From Eubacteriales bacterium (lineage in GTDB: Bacteria; Bacillota; Clostridia; Peptostreptococcales; Anaerovoracaceae): DNA of 64,000 nucleotides. Both the position numbers and the translations under genes were made by a program. The notes below the pieces were generated by a model, which saw only the letters and a program-made list of their open reading frames with translations, was not told where the DNA came from and did no database searches. Shown piece after piece: positions 57,187-64,000 of this stretch (position 1 is its first letter; the number at the start of each line of letters is the position of its first letter). The stretch covers positions 62,001-126,000 of the forward strand of contig JAQYMQ010000021.1 of the NCBI GenBank assembly GCA_028872475.1. Direction: 5' to 3'.

Positions 57187-57741
57187 ATGCCATTTGGACA
57201 TTTTTGTGATTCCATTGAAGATATGAGTTATTATCCGATAAGTAGAATAATAATGATATTAGCAGCTTTTGAAAGGGAGTTTCGTAATATATATGGTCAA
57301 GATGTTAGAAGGTCAATAGATTATAAAGACATAAAAAATGAAATTATAGAACTACTTGAAAAGCGAATTAATCAGTTAAAAGGAAAACGTAAGGGGTATG
57401 TTCAAGAGTTTGCTAGAGGAATCAGGAATAGTGATTCGAGTTATGGAGATAATTTTAAATATGCTTTAGATGATTGTAAAGGTATTATGGAGCCATTTAT
57501 AACAAGATTTTTTGAGGGAACATATGAAGAAATAATTGAAGATATTAGTTTAAGTGTTAATGGATTGCGTAACGGAATTACTCATAGTAGATTAGATATG
57601 GAATTGGAAGCACGACACCTTGCATATATTAAGTTTGTGGAAGAGATGCTTTATGCTATTAGATTTAAGAAAATTGGTATTGAAGATTCTATAGTTCAAA
57701 AATCAATTAATGAACTCTTTCGTGAAAATGTGGCACTATAA
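57187..57741 (+). CDS. ApeA-like HEPN protein, C-terminal part with RxxxxH motif
   Basis: A 184-aa ORF in the same frame as the preceding one. A helical HEPN domain carries LRNGITHSRLDM, i.e. R-x4-H, the RNase motif of HEPN effectors such as ApeA. HEPN RNases block phage by cleaving host or phage RNA. The ATG at 57187 has only a close GGAG (2-nt spacing), which is poor, so independent translation is doubtful. The likely state is a pseudogene broken by one nonsense mutation; read-through or restart are alternatives. Confidence 0.65.
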   Translation: MPFGHFCDSIEDMSYYPISRIIMILAAFEREFRNIYGQDVRRSIDYKDIKNEIIELLEKRINQLKGKRKGYVQEFARGIRNSDSSYGDNFKYALDDCKGIMEPFITRFFEGTYEEIIEDISLSVNGLRNGITHSRLDMELEARHLAYIKFVEEMLYAIRFKKIGIEDSIVQKSINELFRENVAL

Positions 57742-58121
57742 AATTTTATTATGAACTAATGGTATATTTCTATAGTTATTGTTACAATTTTGCTTTGTTA
57801 TCTATAAAAATTTATCGGTTTTTAAATTTGTAGCATAGAAAAAACGATTAAAGTTTTGATGTTAGTCGTTTAATTGTTATTATATAATTGATAATTAATT
57901 TTTATATTCTAATGCTATATTGCTAATATAAGCGTTCATATAATCCCAATGGATTTGATGTACCAATATTTATAAGCTATAATTTAAGCCAGTATTTAAA
58001 TTAAAAAGGTGTGCTATTAATCAGAGAATATATCTCGAGATTTAATAACACACCTATTTATTTTGTATTATGTTTGCTTTATGTAGTATTTTACCTTTAA
58101 GCTATGGGTAAATTTGATAGA
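57742..58121. other. Intergenic stretch with a convergent terminator
   Basis: About 380 bp between convergent genes. Apart from the bidirectional hairpin at 58007-58055 nothing is recognised; short AT-rich inverted repeats near 57840 are not convincing. Confidence 0.5.
58007..58055. terminator. Bidirectional terminator
   Basis: AGGTGTGCTATTAA pairs with TTTAATAACACACCT, with a bulge and a central AGAG/CTCG stretch. T-rich sequence follows on both strands, serving the HEPN locus (plus) and the 135-aa gene (minus). Confidence 0.7.
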
Positions 58122-58529
58122 TTATTGTAACTTTTTGTTTAGTGTTGCTCCATAAATATATAGTGCAGGTAAGATAAGACCAAGCGCCATTGTTAATGGT
58201 TTAAAGTCTAGACCAATGCTTAACCCCACGATGTTGTTCACTATGATTAATACTATGATTGCGATACCAAATTTCATACAAAAATCAGCTTTTTCTGGCT
58301 TTGCACAATATTGAACGCCATATATACCTGCAACAAGCTGAAGAATTATTATTACAAAGGTTAAAACAATTGCTAGATAAACCATTCCGCCAGCACCGAT
58401 GAATGCAGCTAATGAAAGTAGACTTGGTAACGCGATTACATTTACAACACCAGTAATAACTGCAAAAACTATCATTATTATTCCAACAACTTTAAGGTAT
58501 GGTTTACCACTTTTAATTTGATTATCCAT
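58122..58529 (-). CDS. Small membrane protein of unknown function
   Basis: A 135-aa protein with four transmembrane helices (about residues 14-33, 40-65, 75-95 and 105-130). There are no charged catalytic motifs and no recognised family; it resembles small DUF-type four-helix membrane proteins. A strong GGAGGAGGGG ribosome site precedes the ATG. It is a single gene with a terminator after it. Confidence 0.7.
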   Translation of the reverse strand: MDNQIKSGKPYLKVVGIIMIVFAVITGVVNVIALPSLLSLAAFIGAGGMVYLAIVLTFVIIILQLVAGIYGVQYCAKPEKADFCMKFGIAIIVLIIVNNIVGLSIGLDFKPLTMALGLILPALYIYGATLNKKLQ

Positions 58530-58789
58530 AATAATCCCCTCCTCCGTATTATTTATTTAACAAACTCTTCTATATATACATCCTATACTGTGTTGCGGTA
58601 CAGTGTCAAGGCTAAACACACAATTTAATTGTATAAATAACGCGTATTTTCCAATAAATATTTATAGCAGATATTCTTTTATAAATACTATTACAACTTA
58701 TATATAACTTGGATGGATTGTGCTATAGTGAGATTAGAGTAAGGGTGTTAATTTACATGTACCTATATGAAAGATTTTGGGGTGAGCCT

Positions 58790-59263
58790 ATGGAAAAAAG
58801 ATTTAAGAAGATGAGACGTAGCGAAAGGGAAATTTCGCGCGATGAGATTATAGAAATCCTTGAAAAAGGTGAATATGGTGTACTTGCTACTTTTGGCGAA
58901 AATGGATTCCCATATGGGGTGCCTATGAGTTATGTGTATGTTGATGGTTCAATATATTTTCATGTGGCGACAGGTGTTGGACAAAAATATGAAAATATTA
59001 AGTATTGCGATAAGGTGTCGTTTACGGTTGTTACTCATACAAAGGTTTTGCCGGAAAGATTTTCTACAGAATACGAAAGTGCCATTGTTTTTGGAAATAT
59101 TGTGTTTGAAGAGGATAAGCTAAAGGCTCTCGAAAAAATTGCAAATAAGTATAGTCCCGACTTTGAAGTGCAGGGAAGGAAATATGCTTTGGCTTCTGTG
59201 AATAAAGTAGATATATATAGATTAGACATTGTGCATATGACGGGTAAGGCTATGCGAAAGTAA
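58790..59263 (+). CDS. Pyridoxamine 5'-phosphate oxidase-fold protein (NimA-like)
   Basis: A 157-aa FMN-binding split-barrel protein. Characteristic are MRRSEREIS, GEYGVLATFGENGFPYGVPMSYVY, YFHVATGVGQKYENIK and CDKVSFTVV. The start at 58790 follows GGGGTGAG; the track start at 58709 adds a non-homologous leader. Related proteins include nitroimidazole-reducing NimA, but many are uncharacterised. Which flavin reaction it performs cannot be told. Confidence 0.87.
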   Translation: MEKRFKKMRRSEREISRDEIIEILEKGEYGVLATFGENGFPYGVPMSYVYVDGSIYFHVATGVGQKYENIKYCDKVSFTVVTHTKVLPERFSTEYESAIVFGNIVFEEDKLKALEKIANKYSPDFEVQGRKYALASVNKVDIYRLDIVHMTGKAMRK

Positions 59264-59369
59264 TTAATATTTAATGGCGTCATGATATAATAATATATGT
59301 AGAAGATGTTACAAAAATGTTGAACAGATTATTTTTTTCAACATAAGTTTTGCGAAGGAGGTAAGAGTT

Positions 59370-60101
59370 ATGAACAATAAGCTTTGGGAACTATGTAAAG
59401 AGTTGAAAAACGATTGCGAATTTGTTGAGTTGTCGCATGAAGTGAGTCCCGACACTCCTCACTGGTCAGGATTTGAAGATATGGAGAATGCTACTCTATT
59501 TGATTATCCGGACGGATTTTATGTAAACAGATTTTCAATTGTGAGTCAGTATGGTACGCACGTAGATGCACCTGGACATTTTGTTAAGGGCAACAGAATG
59601 TTGAATGAAATTGAGGCTAAGGAACTTATTTTGCCACTATGTGTCGTGGATGTGTCGGATAAGGTGGCGAAGAATGTGGATTACTGCGTTACTTCGGCAG
59701 ATATTATTGAGTGGGAAGAAAAATACGGAAAGGTGCCGGAAGAATCATTTGTAGCTCTTAGGACGGACTGGTACAAGAGAGGTCATGACTTGGATAATTG
59801 TGACGCTAATGGCATGAAGCATTTCCCGGGATGGACGGTTGATGCTATCGAATATCTGGTAAAAAAGCGTAATGTTACGGCAATCGGGCATGAAACATCG
59901 GATACAGATCCGCCGGTGATTACTGAGAAAGAGGGATATGTTGGCGAAACGTACATCTTGGCTCAACAGCGTTATCAGATAGAGTTACTGAAGAATCTTG
60001 ATAAGGTGCCTCCTGTAGGAGCGTTGATTGTTTCGGGCTTCCCTAGGGTTGTTGACGGTTCAGGTTTTACTGCCAGATGCTATGCGATATGTCCGAAGTA
60101 G
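59370..60101 (+). CDS. Cyclase family protein (kynurenine formamidase-like fold)
   Basis: A 243-aa metal-dependent hydrolase. The metal motif is SQYGTHVDAPGHF (HxxxDxxxHF-type), with a second conserved segment AIGHETSDTD. Members include arylformamidases, polyketide cyclases and isatin hydrolases, so the substrate is open. Ribosome site GGAGG. Upstream of the CstA-like gene with a terminator between. Confidence 0.87.
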   Translation: MNNKLWELCKELKNDCEFVELSHEVSPDTPHWSGFEDMENATLFDYPDGFYVNRFSIVSQYGTHVDAPGHFVKGNRMLNEIEAKELILPLCVVDVSDKVAKNVDYCVTSADIIEWEEKYGKVPEESFVALRTDWYKRGHDLDNCDANGMKHFPGWTVDAIEYLVKKRNVTAIGHETSDTDPPVITEKEGYVGETYILAQQRYQIELLKNLDKVPPVGALIVSGFPRVVDGSGFTARCYAICPK

Positions 60102-60409
60102 GCTTATAAGATAAAAGTTTATGGAGTTATTTTAAACTAATGGAGCTATATTGGATAGACGATAGACAGACGATTTAATTGCTCTCAAGAAAATACAATT
60201 TCTTGGGAGCTTTTGATTTATATTAGTTTGATACAACATTTGTTAGCAGGATATAAGGTAATATGTTGAAAATAGAGAGATATAGGAGTATACTGGTTCA
60301 GTAAACAAAATCTATACACTAAAAAAATGTAATGAGAGGTTGCTATTAGAAAAATAGCAAAAGACAAAATTCTTAATGATCCCTTTGGGGATAGAAAGGT
60401 TGGAGAGCA
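60102..60409 (+). promoter_or_regulatory. Intergenic region with terminator and cstA-leader hairpins
   Basis: 308 bp. A terminator (60181-60214) ends the cyclase gene. Closer to the CstA gene, TTGCTATT/AATAGCAA (60340-60360) forms an 8-bp hairpin and ATCCC/GGGAT a small one near 60379-60392, just before the GAAAGGTTGGAG ribosome site. The second could mask translation initiation. No known riboswitch was recognised. Confidence 0.45.
60181..60214 (+). terminator. Intrinsic terminator of the cyclase gene
   Basis: GCTCTCAAGAAA pairs over 12 bp with TTTCTTGGGAGC (one G-U pair) and continues into TTTT. Confidence 0.85.
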
Positions 60410-61885
60410 ATGATTACTTTTTTAATTGGATTGTTGATTCTTATTGTTGGTGGTATGCTCTACGGTAGATACTGTGAAAAGGTATTTGGACCGGATGATA
60501 GAGATACTCCGGCAGTAGCTTTGGGGGATGGTGTTGACTATGTACCTATGAGGAATTGGAGAAACTCGCTAATTGAGTTACTTAACATAGCAGGTACTGG
60601 TCCGATTATCGGTCCTATTCAAGGTATTTTATTTGGACCGTTAGCGTTTATTACTATTCCTATTGGTAATATTTTGGCAGGTAGTATGCACGACTATTTC
60701 AGTGGAATGATTTCTATGAGAAATAATGGTGCGCAGATGCCAAGACTTATCCAGAAGTACTTAGGTAATAAGACTAGAGGTTTCTATAACATCGTTATTA
60801 TGATATTGATGTTGATGGTTGGTGCTGTATTTATTTACACTCCTGGAGACCTTATTGTTACTGACCTTTTGGGACAGAAGGCTACAGCAGGAAACGCTAC
60901 TACCTGGATTGTATATGGCGGAATTTTCTTATACTACTTGATAGCTACACTTTTCCCAATTGATAAGATTATCGGTAAGGTTTATCCGATCCTAGGTGCA
61001 ATCCTGCTTATCAGTGCTATTGGTATATTTGTAGGAATTTTATTCAACTCATCAGGATTACAGAATCTAGATGTTACAAATATTAAAGTGCAGAATATTT
61101 CAGGAAGCCCATGGATTCCTATTTTCTTCATTACAGTTGCCTGCGGTATCTTAAGTGGATTCCACGCAACTCAGGCTACATTGATTTCTCGTTCTGTTAA
61201 GAGCGAAAGACACGGTCGTATGACTTTCTTTAACATGATGCTTGTTGAAGGCTTTATCGCAATGTGCTGGGCAGCCGGTGCAATGATTCTATTTAATGGC
61301 GGAATCGATGTTAAGACTCCTGCTACTCTAATGATTGGTAACATCAGTAGAGAATTCCTAGGTGGTATCGGTGCATACTTTGCTATTGCAGGTGTTATCG
61401 TACTTCCTATTACTTCAGGAGACACAGCGCTTCGTTCACTACGTTTGATGATTGCAGAGCATTTCCATATCGATCAGGTAAAATGGTCTAAGCGTGTAAT
61501 GGTTTCAGCTGCTATATTCGTTCCTGTTATCTTTATCCTAGTTTGGGCAAAATTACAGCCTGCAGGATTCAGCTTACTATGGAGATACTTCGCATTTACT
61601 AACCAGTTTATCGCAATCTTTGCATTGAGCATGATTACTGTATACTTGAGCATTCACCAGAAGAATCGTCTGATTTCATTGATTCCTGGAATGTTCTATA
61701 CATTCGTAGTAATGAGCTTCATATTACATGCAAGTATCGGATTTAACTTAGATACATTGTTTGGAAGAGCTGACTATATGATCAGTTATGTTGTTGCAGG
61801 TGTAATCACTGTGCTATATGCATATCTAACATTGAACTATGCTAAGAAACACGGTATGAGTATAGAAGACAGAAAACTGGTTTAA
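60410..61885 (+). CDS. CstA-family carbon starvation/peptide transporter
   Basis: A 491-aa membrane protein with about thirteen hydrophobic segments. Family motifs: YGRYCEKVFGPDDRDTPA at the start, NIAGTGPIIGPIQG, GSMHDYFSGMISMRNNG and ITSGDTALRSLRLM. CstA proteins import peptides or pyruvate. It is shorter than E. coli CstA (about 700 aa) and resembles the clostridial short form. It is a single gene, ended by a terminator at 61974. Confidence 0.9.
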   Translation: MITFLIGLLILIVGGMLYGRYCEKVFGPDDRDTPAVALGDGVDYVPMRNWRNSLIELLNIAGTGPIIGPIQGILFGPLAFITIPIGNILAGSMHDYFSGMISMRNNGAQMPRLIQKYLGNKTRGFYNIVIMILMLMVGAVFIYTPGDLIVTDLLGQKATAGNATTWIVYGGIFLYYLIATLFPIDKIIGKVYPILGAILLISAIGIFVGILFNSSGLQNLDVTNIKVQNISGSPWIPIFFITVACGILSGFHATQATLISRSVKSERHGRMTFFNMMLVEGFIAMCWAAGAMILFNGGIDVKTPATLMIGNISREFLGGIGAYFAIAGVIVLPITSGDTALRSLRLMIAEHFHIDQVKWSKRVMVSAAIFVPVIFILVWAKLQPAGFSLLWRYFAFTNQFIAIFALSMITVYLSIHQKNRLISLIPGMFYTFVVMSFILHASIGFNLDTLFGRADYMISYVVAGVITVLYAYLTLNYAKKHGMSIEDRKLV

Positions 61886-61973
61886 TGGTCTTAATATTCT
61901 GTTAGCTAAGCTTTAATATTGATAAATAAAGCTAACTAAAAACTTGTTTATAGATATATACTTAATAAACTAT

Positions 61974-62006
61974 AATGGCTTCGTCTTTTGAGATGAGGCC
62001 ATTTTT
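61974..62006 (+). terminator. Intrinsic terminator after the CstA-family gene
   Basis: AATGGCTTCGTCT pairs with AGATGAGGCCATT, with some G-U pairs and a TTTTG loop, then TTTTTA. A further inverted repeat (GTTAGCT/AGCTAAC, about 61901-61936) precedes it. Confidence 0.75.
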
Positions 62007-62093
62007 AATAGGATTGTATTTGGGATTGAGATTTTACTTATGGGATGTTCAGTTTAGTATTGAAGGTGAATATTAAAATAAAAAATTAAATAC

Positions 62094-62122
62094 TTGACAC
62101 AATCTATTAAAAGTGTTAAATT
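62094..62122 (+). promoter_or_regulatory. Promoter of the metN leader transcript
   Basis: TTGACA and TAAATT with a 17-bp spacer. Transcription would begin near 62129 and run through the Met-rich leader peptide, then the terminator, then metN. Confidence 0.75.
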
Positions 62123-62168
62123 TATAGACAAGCAGTTAAATTTGTTTGAAATGGAAAGGAGATATGTC

Positions 62169-62264
62169 ATGAGAAACCATACAAGCAACGCTACAATGAT
62201 GATGAATATGATGGGCATGTGCATGTCTAACAAATCCATAGGTAAGTTTTCAACCAACAGCTAG
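62169..62264 (+). CDS. Methionine-rich leader peptide of metN (31 aa)
   Basis: An ATG preceded by GGAAAGGAG (8-nt spacing) opens a 31-aa frame, MRNHTSNA-TMMMNMMGMCM-SNKSIGKFSTNS. Eight of 31 residues are Met, seven of them within 11 codons. It is too short for the ORF track. It lies 110 nt before metN and is followed by an intrinsic terminator. The layout (promoter, short peptide dense in the regulating amino acid, terminator, transporter for that amino acid) is that of ribosome-mediated attenuation. Its being translated is inferred, not shown. Confidence 0.75.
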   Translation: MRNHTSNATMMMNMMGMCMSNKSIGKFSTNS

Positions 62265-62276
62265 CTGCGTCGAAAT

Positions 62277-62293
62277 TACCGCTTTTTGCGGTA
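62277..62293 (+). other. Leader hairpin between the Met peptide and the terminator
   Basis: TACCGC and GCGGTA form a perfect 6-bp stem with a T5 loop. It could take part in the switch between anti-terminated and terminated forms; alternative pairings were not resolved by hand. Confidence 0.55.
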
Positions 62294-62317
62294 GGGGAAT
62301 ATTCATAGGGATTATAG

Positions 62318-62348
62318 GCAGATAACTAAAAGGTTGTCTGCTTTTTTT
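62318..62348 (+). terminator. Terminator in the metN leader
   Basis: GCAGATAAC pairs with GTTGTCTGC (one G-U pair) around a 6-nt loop and is followed by seven Ts. It lies after the leader peptide and 31 nt before metN, so it would stop transcription of metN unless bypassed. Confidence 0.85.
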
Positions 62349-62378
62349 ATGAATTGTACAGATTAGGGGGAAGATAAA

Positions 62379-63422
62379 TTGGAAAGAACACCTTTAATAC
62401 AATTGCAAGATGTTACGAAGTTGTTTGAGAGTAAGAACGGAACAGTGAAAGCGTTAGATAATATCAATCTTACCGTTGATAAGGGCGACATCTTCGGAAT
62501 TATAGGATTGTCCGGAGCCGGCAAGAGTACTCTTGTAAGATGTATGAATTTATTAGAGAAACCAACTTTTGGTAAGGTTATGATAGGAGATAAAAATCTT
62601 CTTGAACTTAACGAAAAAGAATTAAATACTACAAGACATCAAATATCTATGATTTTCCAGCATTTTAACTTGTTGATGCAAAAGACGGTTATAGAGAATA
62701 TATGTTTTCCGCTTGAAATTATAGGGGTACCTAAGAAGGAAGCGGAAGAGAAGGCGAGAGAGCTTTTAGAGGTTGTAGAACTTTCAGAAAAGGAAAATGC
62801 ATATCCTTCACAGTTATCAGGCGGACAGAAGCAGAGGGTTGCGATTGCAAGAGCTTTAGCAAGTAGTCCACAAGTTATCCTTTGCGATGAGGCTACGAGT
62901 GCACTTGACCCAAAGACTACGAAGTCAATATTGCAACTTCTTGAGAGTATCAATAAGAAGTATGGCATTACTATTGTAATTATTACTCACGAGATGAAGG
63001 TGGTTCAGCAGGTTTGCCACAAGGTAGCGATTATAGATAGAGGTAAGGTTGTTGAGCAGGGCAATGTAGGTGAGATTTTTGCAAAACCTCAGACGGATGT
63101 TGCGAAGAAGTTGATATTACCATTTGAAACGGGTACAGAAGATTTTAAGGGTTCTAAGTCAAAGTTTATAAGAATTGTATTTGATGAGCAGGCTGCGATT
63201 GAGCCGATTGTATCTAAGATGACGCTTGCTTGTAACTCGTTTGTAAACATCGTGTATGCAAATATGCAGAGAGTAGATGGAAGACCGCACGGTCAGATGA
63301 TTATTCAGCTGGATGATGATGAATTTAAGGCAGCTAGACAGCTCGGATTTTTGAAGAGTTTTGGCGATAGGATAAAGTTTGAAGAAGTTAAAGAGATTGA
63401 AGATGTAGAGGGGGTGGAATAA
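62379..63422 (+). CDS. metN: Methionine ABC transporter ATP-binding protein
   Basis: A 347-aa ATPase of the methionine importer. Walker A LSGAGKSTLVRCMNLLEKPT, signature LSGGQKQR, Walker B LCDEATSALDP, and a C-terminal NIL domain (about 270-340) that senses methionine in MetN proteins (transinhibition). The TTG start follows AGGGGGAAG. The last stop base is shared with the first base of metI (TAATG). The terminator and leader peptide upstream fit control by methionine. Confidence 0.95.
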   Translation: MERTPLIQLQDVTKLFESKNGTVKALDNINLTVDKGDIFGIIGLSGAGKSTLVRCMNLLEKPTFGKVMIGDKNLLELNEKELNTTRHQISMIFQHFNLLMQKTVIENICFPLEIIGVPKKEAEEKARELLEVVELSEKENAYPSQLSGGQKQRVAIARALASSPQVILCDEATSALDPKTTKSILQLLESINKKYGITIVIITHEMKVVQQVCHKVAIIDRGKVVEQGNVGEIFAKPQTDVAKKLILPFETGTEDFKGSKSKFIRIVFDEQAAIEPIVSKMTLACNSFVNIVYANMQRVDGRPHGQMIIQLDDDEFKAARQLGFLKSFGDRIKFEEVKEIEDVEGVE

Positions 63423-64000
63423 TGACTGAGATGATACTTAGCGAAACGTGGGTCACTATATATATGACTCTGATTTCAACGGCTATAGCCTATTTGCTCG
63501 GTCTTCCTATGGGCATCATCCTCGCAGTGACAGCCAATGACGGAATCAAGCCAAATAGGTTTATAAATGGAGTTTTAGGGGTAATAGTGAACATTATCAG
63601 ATCAATTCCATTCTTAATCCTTATTATAGCAATTCAGCCATTTTCTAAACTTGTGGTAGGATCTATGATGGGCAATAATGCAACGATTGTCGGTCTAGTA
63701 GTTGCAGCGGCGCCGTTTGTAGCTAGATTGGTAGAAACGTCTATCAAGGAAATTGATCCAGGGGTAATCGAGGCAGCGCAGTCAATGGGTGCTACAAGAT
63801 GGCAGATTATCAGAAAGGTAATGCTTGTTGAAGCGAAGCCGTCAATAATGTTAGGGTCAGTAGTTGCAGTTATTACGCTGTTGGGTTACACAGCGATGGC
63901 AGGACTTATCGGTGGTGGCGGACTTGGAACAATCGCATTAAATTATGGTCTATACAGATTTGACCCACAGACAATGTGGATTGCCATAGCAGTTTTAGTG
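63422..64000 (+). CDS. metI: Methionine ABC transporter permease (partial, runs off the window)
   Basis: Starts at the ATG at 63422 and stays open to the window end (193 codons seen; MetI is about 215-220 aa). It shows the MetI start MTEMILSETWVTIYMTL, IRSIPFLILIIAI, the EAA loop (EAAQSMGATRWQIIRKVML) that docks with MetN, and GGGGLGTIALNYG. It is missing from the ORF track because it has no stop inside the window. A metQ substrate-binding lipoprotein gene would be expected beyond the edge. Confidence 0.95.
   Translation, partial: MTEMILSETWVTIYMTLISTAIAYLLGLPMGIILAVTANDGIKPNRFINGVLGVIVNIIRSIPFLILIIAIQPFSKLVVGSMMGNNATIVGLVVAAAPFVARLVETSIKEIDPGVIEAAQSMGATRWQIIRKVMLVEAKPSIMLGSVVAVITLLGYTAMAGLIGGGGLGTIALNYGLYRFDPQTMWIAIAVLV

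Noticed and set aside
62054-62257. Minus-strand 67-aa ORF over the metN leader
   Set aside because: It is the antisense shadow of the Met-rich peptide and promoter, with no ribosome site and with Met-codon complements giving His/Ile/Met-like composition.
61886-62378. SAM riboswitch or T-box before metN
   Set aside because: I looked for the S-box core and the T-box conserved sequence and saw neither; a covariance search would settle it.
1-64000. tRNA or rRNA genes
   Set aside because: No cloverleaf-type GTTCRANNC/GGCTC patterns or rRNA-like stretches were found while reading; a tRNAscan run would confirm.

Overview
The window is chromosomal DNA from a low-GC, Gram-positive anaerobe of the Clostridia type. 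The evidence is AT-rich codon use, strong AGGAGG-type ribosome binding sites, TTG and GTG starts, a Bce-type peptide-resistance system, a lipoteichoic-acid-synthase-like enzyme, RNase M5 beside RsmA, GTP-dependent PEP carboxykinase, and a CofE-like ligase of the kind found in clostridia without F420. No species can be named from this window. No rRNA, tRNA or CRISPR array was seen.

Layout. 1-5.6 kb: an AGCS amino-acid:cation symporter, then a Bce-like two-component/ABC module (response regulator, kinase, ATPase, short FtsX permease). 5.6-9.4 kb: a tight housekeeping operon (DivIC-like protein, RNase M5, RsmA, LTA synthase family). 9.4-14.5 kb: shikimate genes aroF-type, aroB and a divergent aroA, facing a convergent aroC fused to chorismate mutase. 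14.8-23.8 kb: rpmE, an AEC transporter, a CapA-like protein, prfA, Sua5, rpiB, upp, pckG, rplM and rpsI. 23.8-31.9 kb: a decayed mobile island holding prophage-like and ICE-like fragments (HExxH-type head-gene remnant, small HTH, VaFE-type surface-protein tail, DUF4316-like tail, relaxase tail). It carries one intact cargo block: an Xre regulator plus a complete BceAB-RS-type antimicrobial-peptide resistance system. 32-36.2 kb: an EamA transporter, a TrxB-like flavoprotein, and a MORN protein coupled to an OatA-like O-acyltransferase. 36.2-52 kb: information-processing genes (gltX, secA, prfB with its +1 frameshift, tex, greA, lysS with an extra tRNA-binding domain) along with a CofE-like ligase, a CNNM/HlyC protein, a HAD phosphatase and an acyl-CoA ligase. 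52-60.1 kb: an accessory stretch with an unknown membrane protein, an ABC-2 exporter behind a palindrome-flanked promoter, J-domain and HIRAN proteins, and an ApeA-like HEPN gene broken by one in-frame TAA. A small membrane protein, a PNPOx-fold protein and a cyclase follow. 60.4-64 kb: a CstA-family transporter, then metN and metI behind a methionine-rich leader peptide and terminator.

The most interesting points are the apparent Met-codon leader-peptide attenuator in front of metNI (no SAM riboswitch or T-box was seen there), the ApeA-like HEPN defence gene split by a single stop next to J-domain and HIRAN genes, the twin operator palindromes before an orphan ABC exporter, the aroA active-site change at the glyphosate-sensitivity position, and the decayed island with its 11-bp-phased TAGTAAC repeats.
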